This document shows, piece by piece, positions 22,442 to 35,449 of a stretch of 64,000 bases of DNA (position 1 is the first letter of the stretch; each line of letters begins with the position of its first letter). The stretch is taken from assembly GCA_963556195.1 (NCBI GenBank), contig OY744520.1, forward strand, positions 154,137,607 through 154,201,606, in the 5' to 3' direction. The translations under genes and the position numbers were made by a program. Source of the DNA: Sepiola atlantica. Lineage: Eukaryota; Mollusca; Cephalopoda; Sepiida; Sepiolidae. A model generated the notes under the pieces. The model saw only the letters and a list, made by a program, of their open reading frames with translations, had not been told where the DNA came from and did no database searches.

Positions 22442-22935
22442 ACTTCCGCCAAGGCGGATATAATGTTTTCAGTCACGTTTGCCACTATATTTATTTACAG
22501 CCTAGCTTGATCTATCCTCACAAAACAGAAACATTATTAGTTATCGTCTGACTTAGAACTGATCGTTTTGTTAGATAGCAAAGTCAAAGGTCAAGGTCAG
22601 GGAAAAGGTAAAGTAACAATTTTGGCGATAACTTCGGTTCTCCTGATCGTGAAAACTCGCTACTTTGTCCGTATTGTAGCCAATAAGGTCCAGCATTTTA
22701 TATGACTTTAACTTCGAGATTCAAAAGTTCGATCTAGGTTGTAATTTTGACGGAATTCAAACATTCGATTGTTCCAAATTTTATATATGGATAACAGTAA
22801 TCAACCTGCATAATATCAGCCTGATCGGAGAAATCATTTTAAAGTTATCAACGTTTCTATAGATACCTTCGGGATTACTTCATACAATACCGATATAGCC
22901 CAACGTTGTAAGGCGGAGGTATGGAGTCTCGCGAC
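22442..22935 (+). repeat. Dispersed repeat bounded by TCCGCC/GGCGGA motifs
   Basis: It opens with the self-complementary TTCCGCCAAGGCGGATA and ends with AAGGCGGAGGTATGG near 22911-22925. In between are GTCAAAGGTCAAGGTCAGG-type words and a region of normal complexity without a frame. The same ends and AAGGTCAAGGTCA internal words are familiar from dispersed repeats of mollusc and arthropod genomes; that match is from memory, not from a search. Confidence 0.5.
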
Positions 22936-25060
22936 TAACTTATGTTCTTCTTGTATAAATGTAAATATCTTCGTAAGTACAATGTCTGAACTTCTGAAAA
23001 TTGTGTAGATTGCAACACTCATCCTGTATATCTTCCTAAAATTGGTTTAGAAAATGCTCTAATGATTTAAAGTTATTTAAAAACGATTTTCATTTTCTCG
23101 TCTGGAAAAGTGTTCCGTTTTTATTTAGACTACTTTATATGAAAATAAATATCTTTAAAACTACAAGAGCGTCTGGCAATTGGTCAATACACTGTTGATC
23201 TGTTTATATGTGCATATCATTTCTAAGAAGAATACTCCAATATGTTTAAGTCATTATCAAAATAGCTGTCATTGCCTTGCCACTGCTTATTTCGTAGGAG
23301 CATATAACGGGCAACAACGGACTTTATTTGAATAGTAAAAACTACCAGAGCCTTATTTTACACACAGTATGTTTATGATCCTTTCGCTTTCTTCCTCTCA
23401 CAGAACAGTTTCTTAGACATTTCTATGATTTACATTCTTCGTTGCAATTTACAGTAGAGGTCGAGGATAGCAGTTCTTCTATAATTCCTTGATCTTTTGA
23501 TGTCTGAATCAAGGTCAACGCTGCGTATAGAAAACCAACATTTGCAGGATTTTATTGAAATTCGTTTGAAATGAGAAAAACTATTCTTATTTGAACCCTC
23601 ATCCATCTAGCTCTCATACAAATTTCAATATACCATCACTATAATAGAAACGAATATTGAACATAACGTCACAATACACTGCATGTTGAAAGATTCCATG
23701 ACTATGTCCTAACAGCCATGTCATTCTGGGAAACATTTTTCTACCACGTAATGCTGTTTCTAATGCTGAGAGTAGGTTACACAACTATAACCCTTTCCTT
23801 GACGTCCCATAAGAATTTTCTACCTTCCATTCAAAAGAATTTGCTTATTTATACATTTTATTGTCAATGTGGAGCTGGTATTTAGGTAGACAACTCAAGG
23901 TTAGATTTTCGAAAACCACAACATATCCATCGTGCTATTCACACGCACAAGGTTTCGTGAACATCCGTTAAATTACAGGCTCATAAATCACTATCGGAGA
24001 ACATTTTCCTACTACACATAATTTTTCTAGCAATATTACAATGAGTGATTCTCTGTGTTACATAGTGCTAGGTAAATCTTTTGTCTACATATACTTAAAG
24101 TGATTGTGATAATTATATTTCGATGTAGCTTATATAGACTCATGTTTGACAGCCAATGCATAGAATCGCCAATTGTCAACTGAACAATCGAGCTAATCCT
24201 TCAAGATTAACCTGTTTAGCCACACTCAAAAGCTGTGATACAGCGAACAGCGAAAAAGATTATCTGTGGACGACTATATATGCCCACTTTTATGAGTTGA
24301 GCACTATGATAAGTAAGATCTCCAACTACTATTAAGGTACAATCGGTGTGAGCCCTGTTCGATAGTTGACCGTGTTTATAAAAACATTAAGATTACGTTC
24401 AATCATGACTCGTGCTTGACGGCCGAATTGTTATCGATTGTGAACTAGACGGTCGAGGGTCGATCGCAGCTTGAAGCACTTGCCTATCTATTTATAATTG
24501 GTACTGGATTCATCATTAGATAACCCGAAAAAGATTGATATGCCGTAATAGAAACAAATACAAGGCTGACCATAAGTCTCGCCCAAAAAATGCTTAACAA
24601 GATATGAAAATAAAACGTAAATAAGCATTTTTTTATTAATCATATAGTAAGAAACGATAAATGTTTATGTTAACGCAATAATAAATGTTCCATGAGTTTC
24701 TGCTAAAACAAATTCAGCACGTTTATGTTGATTCTGAACAGCATTGGCTAAGTCATCTCTGCTAATGGTATTCTGTGCAAAGTTAGAATCCGATTAGACT
24801 GTTAATGTTTACTTATAACCCTCGGTAAGTTATGAACCAAGGATTTCCCTTAACTTATAAATATAAAAGCAATTTGCGTTTAGAAAATCTTATAATTAAT
24901 AGTTTGAAATTAGTGTTATTTCAGCATTTAATTAAAACCTAAAGTTCGGATAGGCCGTAAAACATACATGCCAAATTTACTATGAAATAATTAAAAGTTT
25001 AGTAACGTATTTTTAATTGTCATATGCAGTAAAGTGATTATCTTTGACGATAAATATGGC
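22936..25060. other. Non-coding DNA
   Basis: No supported gene. Around 24100-24480 there are scattered tRNA-box-like words (for example GGTCGAGGGTCGATC), but no foldable tRNA could be drawn. Confidence 0.45.
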
Positions 25061-25065
25061 TAGTC

Positions 25066-25067
<2 letters not shown>

Positions 25068-25142
<75 letters not shown>
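25068..25142. repeat. (CT)n(TA)n compound microsatellite
   Basis: About 20 CT units followed by about 17 TA units. It forms the left border of a (TA)n-bounded repeat. Confidence 0.95.
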
Positions 25143-25143
<1 letters not shown>

Positions 25144-25771
25144 GAGAAGAGCACCCCTCGAGTGGATTTAATTCTCCGAACAGCACAGTTTTGCACAATT
25201 TTATATCTCTTATGAATATTATAATGCATATATAATGTTTGTAAGCCTTATATCTAGATTCCTTATTCTAATTTTGATAAAATCCATGAGATGATTTGAA
25301 TTCTAGAAGAAAATATCCAATATTACGGCTTAAGCTTACGAAGTCATAAGAAGAAATTAAAAATAAAATTGAGAGTAAGAAATTGAACTTCAAGAAATCT
25401 TGCTTAATTGGTGACCAATGACTATGGATGTAATCTAACACAAATTTGAAATGCATGGATTTTCAAATTGGAGGTTACGTCCATATTGTGCTTCTAAAAA
25501 ACCCTGTAAAATATTATACGGTAACTGAATTTTTATTAATTGATGTCTAATATCTATTGTTTAAATTTCAGAAAAATCGGTAATATCTGAATTTTCACGA
25601 AGGGTTTACGAACGCTTTTTACTCCCTTCGCATACAACTTAATAAAACTAAATATAGCCCACATTACCGACTTTCACGCCCATCAGATGTTCTCCAGAAT
25701 CCAAGATAATCGGTTAATTTTGTAGGAGTTAATTGGATTAATACACAGAAATAAATAAATATATAAAATAA

Positions 25772-25774
<3 letters not shown>
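25143..25774 (-). repeat. (TA)n-bounded ~620-bp repeat, copy 1
   Basis: On the minus strand this matches 35905-36520 and 52690-53336. Shared landmarks in order are a block containing ATTAGACATCAATTAATA-like words, a block near CAAATTTGTGTTAGATT, and a GGAACAGTTTTG-like end. It lies exactly between two (TA)n arrays. No protein domain is recognised in its short frames. Confidence 0.7.

Positions 25775-25852
<78 letters not shown>
25775..25852. repeat. (TA)n microsatellite
   Basis: About 39 uninterrupted TA units; right border of the repeat at 25143-25774. Confidence 0.95.
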
Positions 25853-25857
<5 letters not shown>

Positions 25858-26575
25858 GAGTAAGTAGATAAGGGAGGATACACAGGACAGAAGACAGTCT
25901 TAACGGATTGTTTAGTTTCAGTTGCAGTATGAATTTTAACGATGAAACGCATCATGTGAGATCCTTACAGATAGGAGCACTTAGACCCCCGCGGAGATTG
26001 CCCAACAAGAAGAAGCAACTTCTACAGGCACTCTGAGAAAGTATCCATATAACATCTTCGATCCTGGCCCATGATGAAGAAAGGAAGAATATATACACAT
26101 TTCTCATGAATGCAGATGCAACATACTCTCATTTTTTCAGATGTTTCCGCCTGTGTTCGTCGGGCGAATAATTCCGTATAAAATAGAAAAGTAAATTAAC
26201 GTTATAACATCGAGAAAGAATGGCAGTAATACGCGCATCCAGCAGCTGTTAAGGTTAGGGTTAGGTGAATATCGGGTATTATCCAACTAGAATGTTGGAT
26301 TAATATTGGATCAATGATACACGAACTGCCACGTTTACCTATCGCCCTTAAAAAGAAATAATAAAAGTATAATGAACTGTGTATATATTCCCACCTTTTC
26401 TGTTGATCTTTCGACATCAAAAACGGCAACGTCAAAGATTAGTTACTCTGTTTCCATAAAACCACAACGCCATCTAATCAGTCCGAGTTACATTCGATTT
26501 TGAAACCATGCGTGTTGTATGATTGACTTGTTTACGGAGCACCTGTAATAGTAAATTAATAAAAACATTACTTAC

Positions 26576-26718
26576 CAACTGGCTGACCATAAGCAGATGG
26601 ACGCTGAGATCAACTTCAACCATATCCATGGGTCGAGACATCGTTGAGTAGTCTCTGCTTGGGATATTCTGTCGGATCGATCTTTCTCTTTCTGAGGGAC
26701 TCAGGCCAAACGAGTTTA
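26576..26718 (-). CDS. Putative exon: Cys-loop ligand-gated ion channel N-terminus
   Basis: The minus strand has a polypyrimidine tract ending TTCTCTTTCAG, then a 143-nt open stretch, then a strong donor TTG|GTAAGTAATG. The exon starts in phase 1 and ends in phase 0. Its translation includes SPSERERSIRQNIPSRDY, STMSRPMDM and VEVDLSVHLLMVSQL. The DY-x(4)-RP...VxVxLxxxLLxV pattern is the first part of the extracellular ligand-binding domain in nicotinic-type receptors, and size and phases fit the usual second exon of that family. No signal-peptide exon, Cys-loop or transmembrane exons were found in the window, so the gene would extend across long introns or be a fragment. It could also be a processed remnant or chance similarity. 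Confidence 0.5.
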
Positions 26719-27286
26719 CTGAAAGAGAACAAGAAAAGAAAATTGACAATAAGAAATTATTGTTGTCTATTAAGTTCTTTTTCTTATTACGCAAAGAAAA
26801 CAAAATAAAAAGTCTAAAATATCAATGAATAGACGTCTTCTTACATATTTTAGAGACGTGATTTTATGTAGGTCTAAAGAAATCACTTATAAACAAATAG
26901 CACTATCCGAATAGAAAAACGCGGATACGAAACAAAGTCAGTTTGCTGACTGTGCGTATCAAGTGGTAGAGTCTTACTACCAGTCATGCAACACATAACT
27001 TATGACAGAAACATGTGCACGTATATCCTCTATCTCTTTACCTAAAATTACGTAAAGTTGAGCCACCTACTGAGCTCAATTTAAATTGTTTGAATCAAGA
27101 CGAAGACAGCGAAATACAAAATAAGTCTTTCTAACCGCTATATCCACATCTCATTCTCTTTATTATTTATTATCTCTCCAGCTATGATACAAATAGTATT
27201 AATACTTGCAGTAATATTTTCGTTATTTATAATGGACTATTTTAATTTATAGTCAGTTTTATTACTTTTGACTGTTAATAAACAGG
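26719..27286. other. Possible intron or intergenic DNA
   Basis: No further exon with matching phase was found on the minus strand here. Confidence 0.4.
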
Positions 27287-27317
27287 CGAGAGAGAGAGAG
27301 AGAGAGAGATAGACGCA

Positions 27318-27346
<29 letters not shown>
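27287..27346. repeat. (GA)n microsatellite
   Basis: Two GA runs are separated by TAGACGCA. Confidence 0.95.
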
Positions 27347-27348
<2 letters not shown>

Positions 27349-27589
27349 TAAGAACTGTATTAATACATTAAAAGCATGGAGTCAAACAACAATGAGAGAA
27401 AATAAATAAGAGATAGGTTACTTGGTGAGTCATTATTATAAAAAAAACGCTTAGTGTGTATGCATTATGTGTTTTGTCTATACTCCCGCATTCCTCGGAG
27501 ACATGGACCACGAACTACCCCAAAACCATATACTAAACTTTAACTGGCAATATCTTACACAGTACACACCTATTCTATATTAAGCCGAC

Positions 27590-28065
27590 GTATCAGAAAT
27601 AGAAGTGCGCGTTTTACTGCAGAAACGTCTAAGACACAAGCCAAATAGACGTTTTAAGGATGTAGTCAATACAATCTGAATACCGTTAGCAAGAACATTG
27701 AGAATAGGAAAAGATGGATCCAAAGCGATTGATTTAATGAAAACATATCTAGCAAAGAGAATAAAGTAGTCCATATTAATATGCTGTTTGAGGAAACGGT
27801 CAGTCTTGAATTTTAGTCTGATCATGCTTGTGAGTTCTGTGAGAGAGTATGTCTGTCGAAGGCTAGTCTATTGAGCCACATAGGATACAATTGCAGAAAC
27901 TAACTACGCGAGTATCAAACAGGAGTAAAACATAGGTGCAAACGGAAGCCAGTTGCCTCATGTGTCATATATGCAGAAAGAGTTCTAAAAATAAATCGGT
28001 GCTGTTGAGCCACTTGCCTGCTCACACCGGAAATTGCAATCTTGTAGGAATGAGCGGATTCTGTA
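27590..28065 (+). pseudogene. LINE ORF2 tail with C2H2-like zinc fingers, broken
   Basis: Plus-strand pieces read RFKDVVNT (near 27650), then ACEFCERVCLSKASLLSH (27825-27880), a Lys/Arg-rich linker, and after a frame change MCHICRKSSKNKS...SHLPAHTG (about 27958-28030). The second finger fits C-x2-C-x12-H-x3-H. The first keeps C-x2-C-x12-H but its last ligand is degenerate. R-[FY]-K-D-V followed by paired fingers is the layout of C-terminal ends of one group of invertebrate LINE reverse transcriptases. Several stops and shifts mark it as a fossil. Alternatively it could be a remnant of a cellular zinc-finger exon. Confidence 0.5.
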
Positions 28066-30990
28066 AAGAAGTGGCAATCACAACTATATATTGTAGTGAA
28101 TTATAATTAATTTATTCAAACACATTTTATTATATAGAATATATATCCTATGTCTATCTGATGTAACATACATATAAAAGTCACACCGTAAGTTAATAAC
28201 AGATTTCTAAAATTATACTATTTGAGTAGAAATTTCTTTATTTTTCCTTATTTTGCGAGTATTCGACTCAATTTAGTCATCTTCTGGTGGAATTGTGAAC
28301 ATAAGCATATACTCCGCTCAAATAAGGAAACAACAAATGATAGGATATATTAACGTTTCCCATAACTTAAATTTGAAAGAGATTGTTATGTTATTATTAA
28401 TATGCGTCTTAAACCATGTCAAATTAGCAAGAGCAAATGTTTCATTTCTTAAAAGGTGTGATAGTGTATATTTTCTGTGTCTTTGATTGGCTGAAATAGT
28501 ATTTCTGTATTAAGACTCCTGTTCAATCAAGAGTTGATATTAAAAAAATTTTTTTCGTTTCATGCTGCTGATTTAAGAAGGTTTCACATTCGTGATTTTA
28601 ACTAAATTATGTCACATGATCTCTTTCATTTTTTAAAAATTTTCGTTGAACAGATGCCCTGTCGTTTGCGCATTTCGTATTTTATAAGGCTATAGGCAAA
28701 AGTAAATAAAATCATAAAGAAAGTTACAAACAACAATATTACTTTGGAAAAGGTCAACAGAATCTCAAAATCTTGTAAAAACAACTCTACTTCCCCACTA
28801 CCACGCATTCTGCATCGGTTATCTCCCAAAATGTACTTTGCGACGATGTCTCTTTTTATTTATCAGAAACAGATTTCCCAATCAATACTAGGAAAAGCGG
28901 AAGTATGTATATGGTTTTCATGTACATGTAAATACACAGTCTTGATATGAGCATTAGTGAATTACGGTAATTACGGTTTGTTTGAGATGGAAACTTAGGA
29001 GTGAAAGTGATTGGAATGAGATAAAAATAATTAAAAAAATGGAAATATTTTGGTGAAAGGGACATTTGTGCCAATTAATATGCGTATGGGATTGTAACTA
29101 CGAGAGGTGAATGTGAACTACTTGGCCTCAGACATCGGCGAGATAAACAAATAAAAGATTGCCCTCGTATACTTCAACTATTCATATACTTCAGTCGCAA
29201 GTTTGTAGGTTCCAACATTTTCTGTTTTACTTCTGCAGTAAAAAGAAGAATGAATTAATAGAAAATGGAGAAAGCTGGCGCTCTTCTCAATTCGTCAGCT
29301 CAGCACTAAGCAATGGTAGATAAAGACAATCCTCCTTTAAGATCTGCACTATATCATTATGGATTTCAGACTAAAAAAAGCCTTTCAGATAAAGTAGTTG
29401 GATGCGTATATTTTTTGTTGATTCAAGGTGTACAATAATATAGTAAGATTAGCGTTCGCGCCAGATAAATTATTTTTTGTATTTATATTTTGAAAATTAG
29501 GTGAGAGCACCAATAATCAACTATATTCTGAAACTACATTGTTATGGTACTTGTATAAGTATATTTTATTTAGATCAAACGGGCTACAAAATGATCGTGG
29601 AGTTTGTATTGGCGCTTGGCATGAACTCGATACTCAATTTCATTATTTTTATAAAAATGCAGCTGTTTCTTAATTTCAACAGCTTGTAATACAATAAGTG
29701 TTAAGATCTAAAAACCTGGTACTTAAGCATATAAGTAATGGTAGTACACGAGGAAAATATTTTTTATCTCTCATCTCAGTTTTTTTTTGTTTCACCCATG
29801 ATGCAACGAAGTAATTTTCATGTGTGAAACTAGATTTTATTATTGCGCCCCCCCGCCCGGATTTTATGCCGCTGCACACGGGAGTTGTCATACTCATCGA
29901 TAATACCCATTGGTATTACCCTGGTGATGTTGCCTGCATTTGGCTCACTTCCAATCACCTTTATCACCTTATGCTTTTTTATGCCCTTCAGTTTGAGATT
30001 TCCGCTTTAATGGCTGTTAAACTTCGCAAAATTAAAAGCTAAGTTGATTAATCTCTATTTTCGAAATGAAGACCACCCTCGTCTGTCTTCATTCATTGAT
30101 GATACCCCATTACGCCTCTCACTCTCTTCCCCTCTCTCTCTACTATCTTATTCTCGATCTATCTATTTCGCTTTCTCTCACTGTCCTTCTCTCTCCCCAC
30201 TATCTAGTCATATCACACCCCTCTCCTTATTTGTATCACCTTATTCATGTTTAAGCAAAACTGATTAGATTTTTTGATACCAACTAAATAAAGGATGGCC
30301 AACCTAAGACATGTGTGTCAAACAGTGGCGAACTATACAATTACAAGTAGCATATTGAACCACAGTGATAATGAAAGAATAATAATGGTTTCTCAAGCCA
30401 AAAGAATTAGCTGATATATAGAAAAATACAGCATGAACGGCTAAAATAGAATTTAGCTAAGATGAATTGTAATATAAAAACATATAAACTATTTTCAATA
30501 TTGTTTTTAAATCTTAATAGGAAAAAATAAAGCTTAAAACTCGTAAAATTTAAATGTCACTGAAGTAAGTTAAGTTTATATTGTCTTTATATGTAATATA
30601 TTCATGAAAAACTGCTGATTTTGTCCATATTATAATATATCAAATTATTTGTATATATATAACTGATACATATATCAATGAATCATTAATTATTTTTCAT
30701 GAGAAAGCCTTCATGCCAGACATTGCTAAAGGCTGTAAATATATTAAGTGCTACCGCCATAGATTCAGCTGCCTTGTTTTATGTATTGTATATGTGTTCA
30801 GAGATGACCGTTAGAATATCCACATAGAACGTGCTTGCCTAAATCAGATGGTCAGAAAGAAATTGGCATAAACAAGATGGCGTACTATCACTAGATTAGT
30901 TAATGATTCAAACATATTAGCGAAGAGCGGGAAGAGACTGAAGAGGCGATAATTTAGAGGTTCAGTTCATTCACCAAAATTTATTGGACA
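28066..30990. other. Non-coding DNA
   Basis: No supported gene. At 30100-30240 the sequence is CT-rich and gives Ser/Leu-rich artefact frames. 29840-29990 is locally GC-rich but has no recognisable domain. Confidence 0.45.
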
Positions 30991-31070
30991 CTGGTGCACA
31001 GAAGCAATTTCCCAGCTTCAAGCTATCAGAGAAGCAAGATTCGGTATTCTAGCAGTATGTATACACACAA

Positions 31071-31171
<101 letters not shown>

Positions 31172-31689
31172 AGATTAATTTCAAATATAAACGAATCTGC
31201 TTGGAAATGCAGTACGCGGTTCTAACCTCCCCATTCCTTAAGTGACTGTATTGTCTCAGTCATTAAAATCGGACTTAGTATAAAGGTTTAGATACAATAC
31301 AACTTTTCTGAGTAAAGTTTTGCGATGATTAAGATTGATGTTATATTTTATAAGTGTGTTTTACAATAATAAAACGGGATCTGTATTCCCACTGAACTAG
31401 ATATATGGGAGGACGGCGAACCCTCTCAGAAAAATACAGTCCTGAAAATACCTTTACTATATACCTCAATATAACCTGTTAATCTACACATGCATGACAC
31501 AGTGGAACACCTACCCCTGGGTGGATATTCTCTCTTTCAATCATGTGTCAAAGCTCCCCGGATAGAGTATGGAATTCGTTCGTTTTGTTCGTATGTTTTC
31601 GATTGCTTTAAAGTATGTATAACTTGTACATATTCAAGGGTCAATGGGTACTACTATATAAAGAGCTGATGATAAACTGCTCAGTGCAG

Positions 31690-32180
31690 TTTTTAATAAT
31701 AAACGTTTGTACTTAGTATTATTTGCATTATTCGTAATACTATTCTTATCTTTTAATTTTCAAAACGTTTCGGACTATGTAAGATCCGACCATCTTCAGG
31801 TGCTTTTTCTCGAACTTGGCCATCTTTAAATTGAACTCAGAAACCTATATGGTATTTCGAACTGAACCCTTTATTTAATCCACATGATAGTTTGTTGTCG
31901 TTCCGTAAGCAAGAATCGGGTAGAACTGTTAAATTTAATCTTATTCTCGTTCAATATCGCTTGTCGTAAGGATTGAACTTTCAACTTGCAGAAAACTGCT
32001 ACTTAGAACTGATTTTTCATCAGTGATGTTACCCTTCACTCGACGAGTCAATGTGAAAGCTTCAAATAAAGAAGTTCGGAGATGATATCGGCTAAATGTT
32101 ATGAAAATAACAACAAAATCCAAATAATCCAAATGATAAAAATTATTAATATTCATTACAAAAATTTCCGAAACAAATTT
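31690..32180. mobile_element. Small Penelope-derived repeat A with inverted arms
   Basis: The left arm (about 31700-31800, minus orientation) and right arm (about 32065-32155, plus orientation) are diverged inverted copies. Each reads, in its own direction, a hammerhead-like core followed by a TGAAAATAAC-type word, then AATAATCCAAAT-like and ATTATT tails. The left arm on the minus strand has CCTGAAGATGGTCGG, a spacer and AGTCCGAAACGTTTTG. About 260 bp lie between the arms, without a coding domain. Inverted terminal repeats with such cores are typical of Penelope-like elements. This is a non-coding, presumably non-autonomous copy. Confidence 0.6.
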
Positions 32181-32344
32181 ATAATTAGTTTAGTAAAACT
32201 CTTTAAATACATGTAAAGGATGTAATTTCGAAAATTATAATTATAATATATTGCCCAACGGGGATTATAAGTTTTACATGATAAAAGTGAGTTATCGTTT
32301 ATACACATTAAATATTATAATAAATAGAAGCGTCCTCTGGAGGA

Positions 32345-32585
32345 AGATACAATTTAATTGATATTATTTGTATTATTCCAACTACTATCCTCATCTTGGT
32401 TGGAACGTAAACTTTCACCACGTTTCAGCTGATATCACATCCATCCTTCTTTAGGTGTATCATTTCGAACTTGGGAATTTTTATCTCGAAGTGGGGAACC
32501 TCTGATAGAATGGTAGTGCGAATAATCGAAATAATATAAATTATCAATCTTCATCTAAAGAATCTCCGAAACCTAATGCTGATAT
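32345..32585. mobile_element. Small Penelope-derived repeat B
   Basis: It has the same left-arm layout as copy A (TTATTTGTATTATTCC, CTCATCTTGGTTG, then on the minus strand CTAAAGAAGGATGG, spacer, GCTGAAACGTGGTG). It is followed closely by a short plus-orientation tail resembling the ends of copies A and C (AATAATATAAATTATCAATC, CTCCGAAACC). It sits about 165 bp after copy A. Confidence 0.6.
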
Positions 32586-32759
32586 AATTGTCTATTGTCA
32601 CTATTATAAATCCACCCAGATGCAATTACTTAAGCTTCAAGAGTGAGTTAACAGTTTTGCAATATTTACATATGTGTTAGTTTGCCACTCGTATATGACG
32701 TAACTAAATCAGTTGAAGCTGTGGAAGGTGTCGCTCACACAGTTTCTATTGCTTTAATG

Positions 32760-33100
32760 CATATGTGATTTGAAAGCTGAACAGATGGACGGGTAGTGTA
32801 TCTGTTGTGAGTTCGAATTGACCTATAACGCCACAGAAGCTACTGATCACATGTTTTGTTCGTCGTGTGAAGTTGCAGGCGATGACAGTGCAATGACCAG
32901 ATGGTCCAAGAAATGTTCACTCAGGTTGCGATTATCCAGACGATCAGACAAAATAAATCGGTTAAGACTGTTAATTGCGTGCTCCAAGCCATCGAGACAA
33001 AACCGCCCGTTAGCATTCAGAGATTATCAAGCATGGTTCATATCCTGTTTAGCGTGGTTCATCACCTCCAATAATTCGGGAAAGTCAAATAAGTAACGAC
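32760..33100 (+). repeat. Possible SINE-like or dispersed repeat
   Basis: It begins with a B-box-like GTTGTGAGTTCGAATTGACC (near 32801-32820). A GC-richer 280-bp stretch with an open frame follows, without recognised domain. The tRNA-like A box is weak. This is a tentative call based on the B box and composition. Confidence 0.3.
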
Positions 33101-35448
33101 AATATTGCAAGACATTTAATTTACGCCAGAATATAACCGAGATTTATAAAGGGTCATATTTATGAAGCAGCATTAAGAGGTATAAAGGATGTACTATTTG
33201 AGATTGTACTAGTTGTTCTTACCCGGTGTTGCCCGGGAGTCAATAAGGAAAGAGGTGTTGCCCCAATTTTCGCCCCTCGAAATTATCTCCACGCCCTTAG
33301 TTGTATCTATTTACATCGTACCCGCGTCTCTGTAACTTTATTTATTAAGAGATAAGTTAAACACTTTCACATCGCATTACTTCCTCCTCCTCCTCCTCCT
33401 CCTCCTCCCAGGCGAATACAATAATATAGACTATGTTGGCTTATTATTTTGTTATTTAATTTACATGCATGTGTACTATGTGTACAAACACATGTGTAAA
33501 TTGGTGATAAAATTAATTTAATCGAGAAGTAATACTGAAAAAGAGACCCACTCTTTCTCGGAATGTTCACGGAGACATTAACATATTAGAAATTGGTAGA
33601 ATTATAATACACTGAAATAGGTTGAAGGAAATACATAACTAAGTGAAAGATGGGTGAATTATTAAGTTAATTACAAATTACATATAATTAGAAGAAGTTA
33701 CATGTAATTATTTTCAAACATAACTCAATCCCAAAACTTAATTATATTTAATATGGAATTTCTATCAGTAAATTATATAAAAATCTTTTAGGAAATAAAC
33801 GTTTATTTATTCAGCTTTAGTATAATAGTAAATAGATAAATGCTACTTATCATTGTCACATAAAAGAGCCGACAACAATATATATAAGTTGATATGTCAA
33901 CAGAATATATCACGTTTTATTGCGGTCTGTTTTTTCTACTTGAATTCTCTTAATCTTACAGTCTTTTTTATTTTGTATTTGTAAAATATGTAATGCCCTT
34001 GCGTCAAACTAGACTCCTCCGAATATCAGCTGTTTTAGAAGAATTCAAGTGAGTTGAGGAAGAAGCAGCTGCTTCTAAGGATCAGTAATATTTCAGGAAA
34101 CATATCCTAAACCCATTTGGTGGACTAACACGTCGAGAGACACCCAGAATCACGCCGGGTGTGAATGTTACATGTATAAAATAGGATATGAAGGATCACG
34201 ACCGAAAAGGACGCATGAGGATGCTAAAAGCAACAGGGCAGTTAGCATTTCTGGCTTCTGAGACCTTCATCATAACCCTTATTATCCTTCCTTAAACTGA
34301 GTCACTCTTTTTCTGAGTGCTCACAGAGAAATTAAAATATTACCGAGTGGTTGAATAAACATACAGTGAAAGAAGTTGGGAAAATACATAGATAGCTAAG
34401 TAAAAGCTGTGAAACCTTAAAAAATATACGAAAAGAATTTGATTACCTTAATGTATAAACACAGCTCGAAAATGGACCATAGATTTACTTTCGGCAGTCT
34501 TGTAACTCTCGCTTCCCTTATTTACTCCTTTAGTCCTCACGTTCTATGAACGATGTTTCTGACAAAGAGGAGAGAAGGAGATCGAAATCGATCAATATAA
34601 CACTGATCGTTGGCTTACCTTTAACTTTAAGTAGTATGTTTTAGCTCCTTGCATCAAGTGGATTCATGCCTTATCTGGAGCGAATACCATAAAACAATAC
34701 TTTTTTCTATAGAACTGTGTTTTGCTTTTTTCGTCGTTGTCAATAACGTGTGAGTGTATACCATTGGAGTATAATTATATATCATGGTGTTAAGAGGAAT
34801 AAGCTTGAAATTCATGCATCTTATCGATGAAATGATGATTTCCTACCCCAAATAAGTCAGCAAGCGTAGCTACTTTCCAAGTCTATCGCATAAGTGCTTT
34901 ACCGCGACCCGTACTTGTCTTATTCTTTTGGCAGAGATGAGAACTTTGAGTGTGTGGATATTTTGACAAATTCCATTAGATTCATGCGTACCAACTGACA
35001 AGACGAAGACGATCTCAGACGCATTTCTCACCGATTGAACACATCTTATGAGTGACGTTCAAAGACATGTTCGAGCACGCAGAACGAATGCATTTATGTC
35101 TCATATAGAAACAATGTCCATTTCTACAAGTCTATGACGATTTCTTCAAACCTTGTACATTAAAAACAAAGCTTTTTCTTCTCAGGACCGAAGTTTCTCT
35201 TGCGTGCTCATAAAACATTCAACGTATTTAACTTGGAAAGCATAAGTCTGCAGGCAATCTTAATGATTTTACCAGCATATTTGTATTCAATCATAGAAGT
35301 CTATTCCTATTACCCAGTTTAGCACTTTTGGTTTATTACTTTCGTACAAAATATATGATGTATATAATAGATTGGTTTTAATTAATGTATTTAATATCAT
35401 TTTATGAAACAGCCAAATTTAATCAATAGTCCTATTTCAAATTTTGAT
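33101..35448. other. Non-coding DNA with (TCC)n
   Basis: A (TCC)n run lies at 33381-33409. Near 33217 the palindrome-like CCCGGTGTTGCCCGGG occurs. No gene is seen, and frames at 34600-35250 lack recognisable motifs. Confidence 0.4.
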
Positions 35449-35449
35449 A

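Noticed and set aside
24440..24490. tRNA gene suggested by GGTCGAGGGTCGATC
   Set aside because: No acceptor stem or anticodon arm can be drawn around it.
26250..26266. Telomere repeat GGTTAGGGTTAGG
   Set aside because: Only about two units; within chance and not an array.
26535..26570. Next channel exon directly downstream of the candidate exon, after a TTACAG at about 26538
   Set aside because: It would need an intron of only ~33 nt, and the encoded residues do not align cleanly with the expected NQ-x-x-TT motif.
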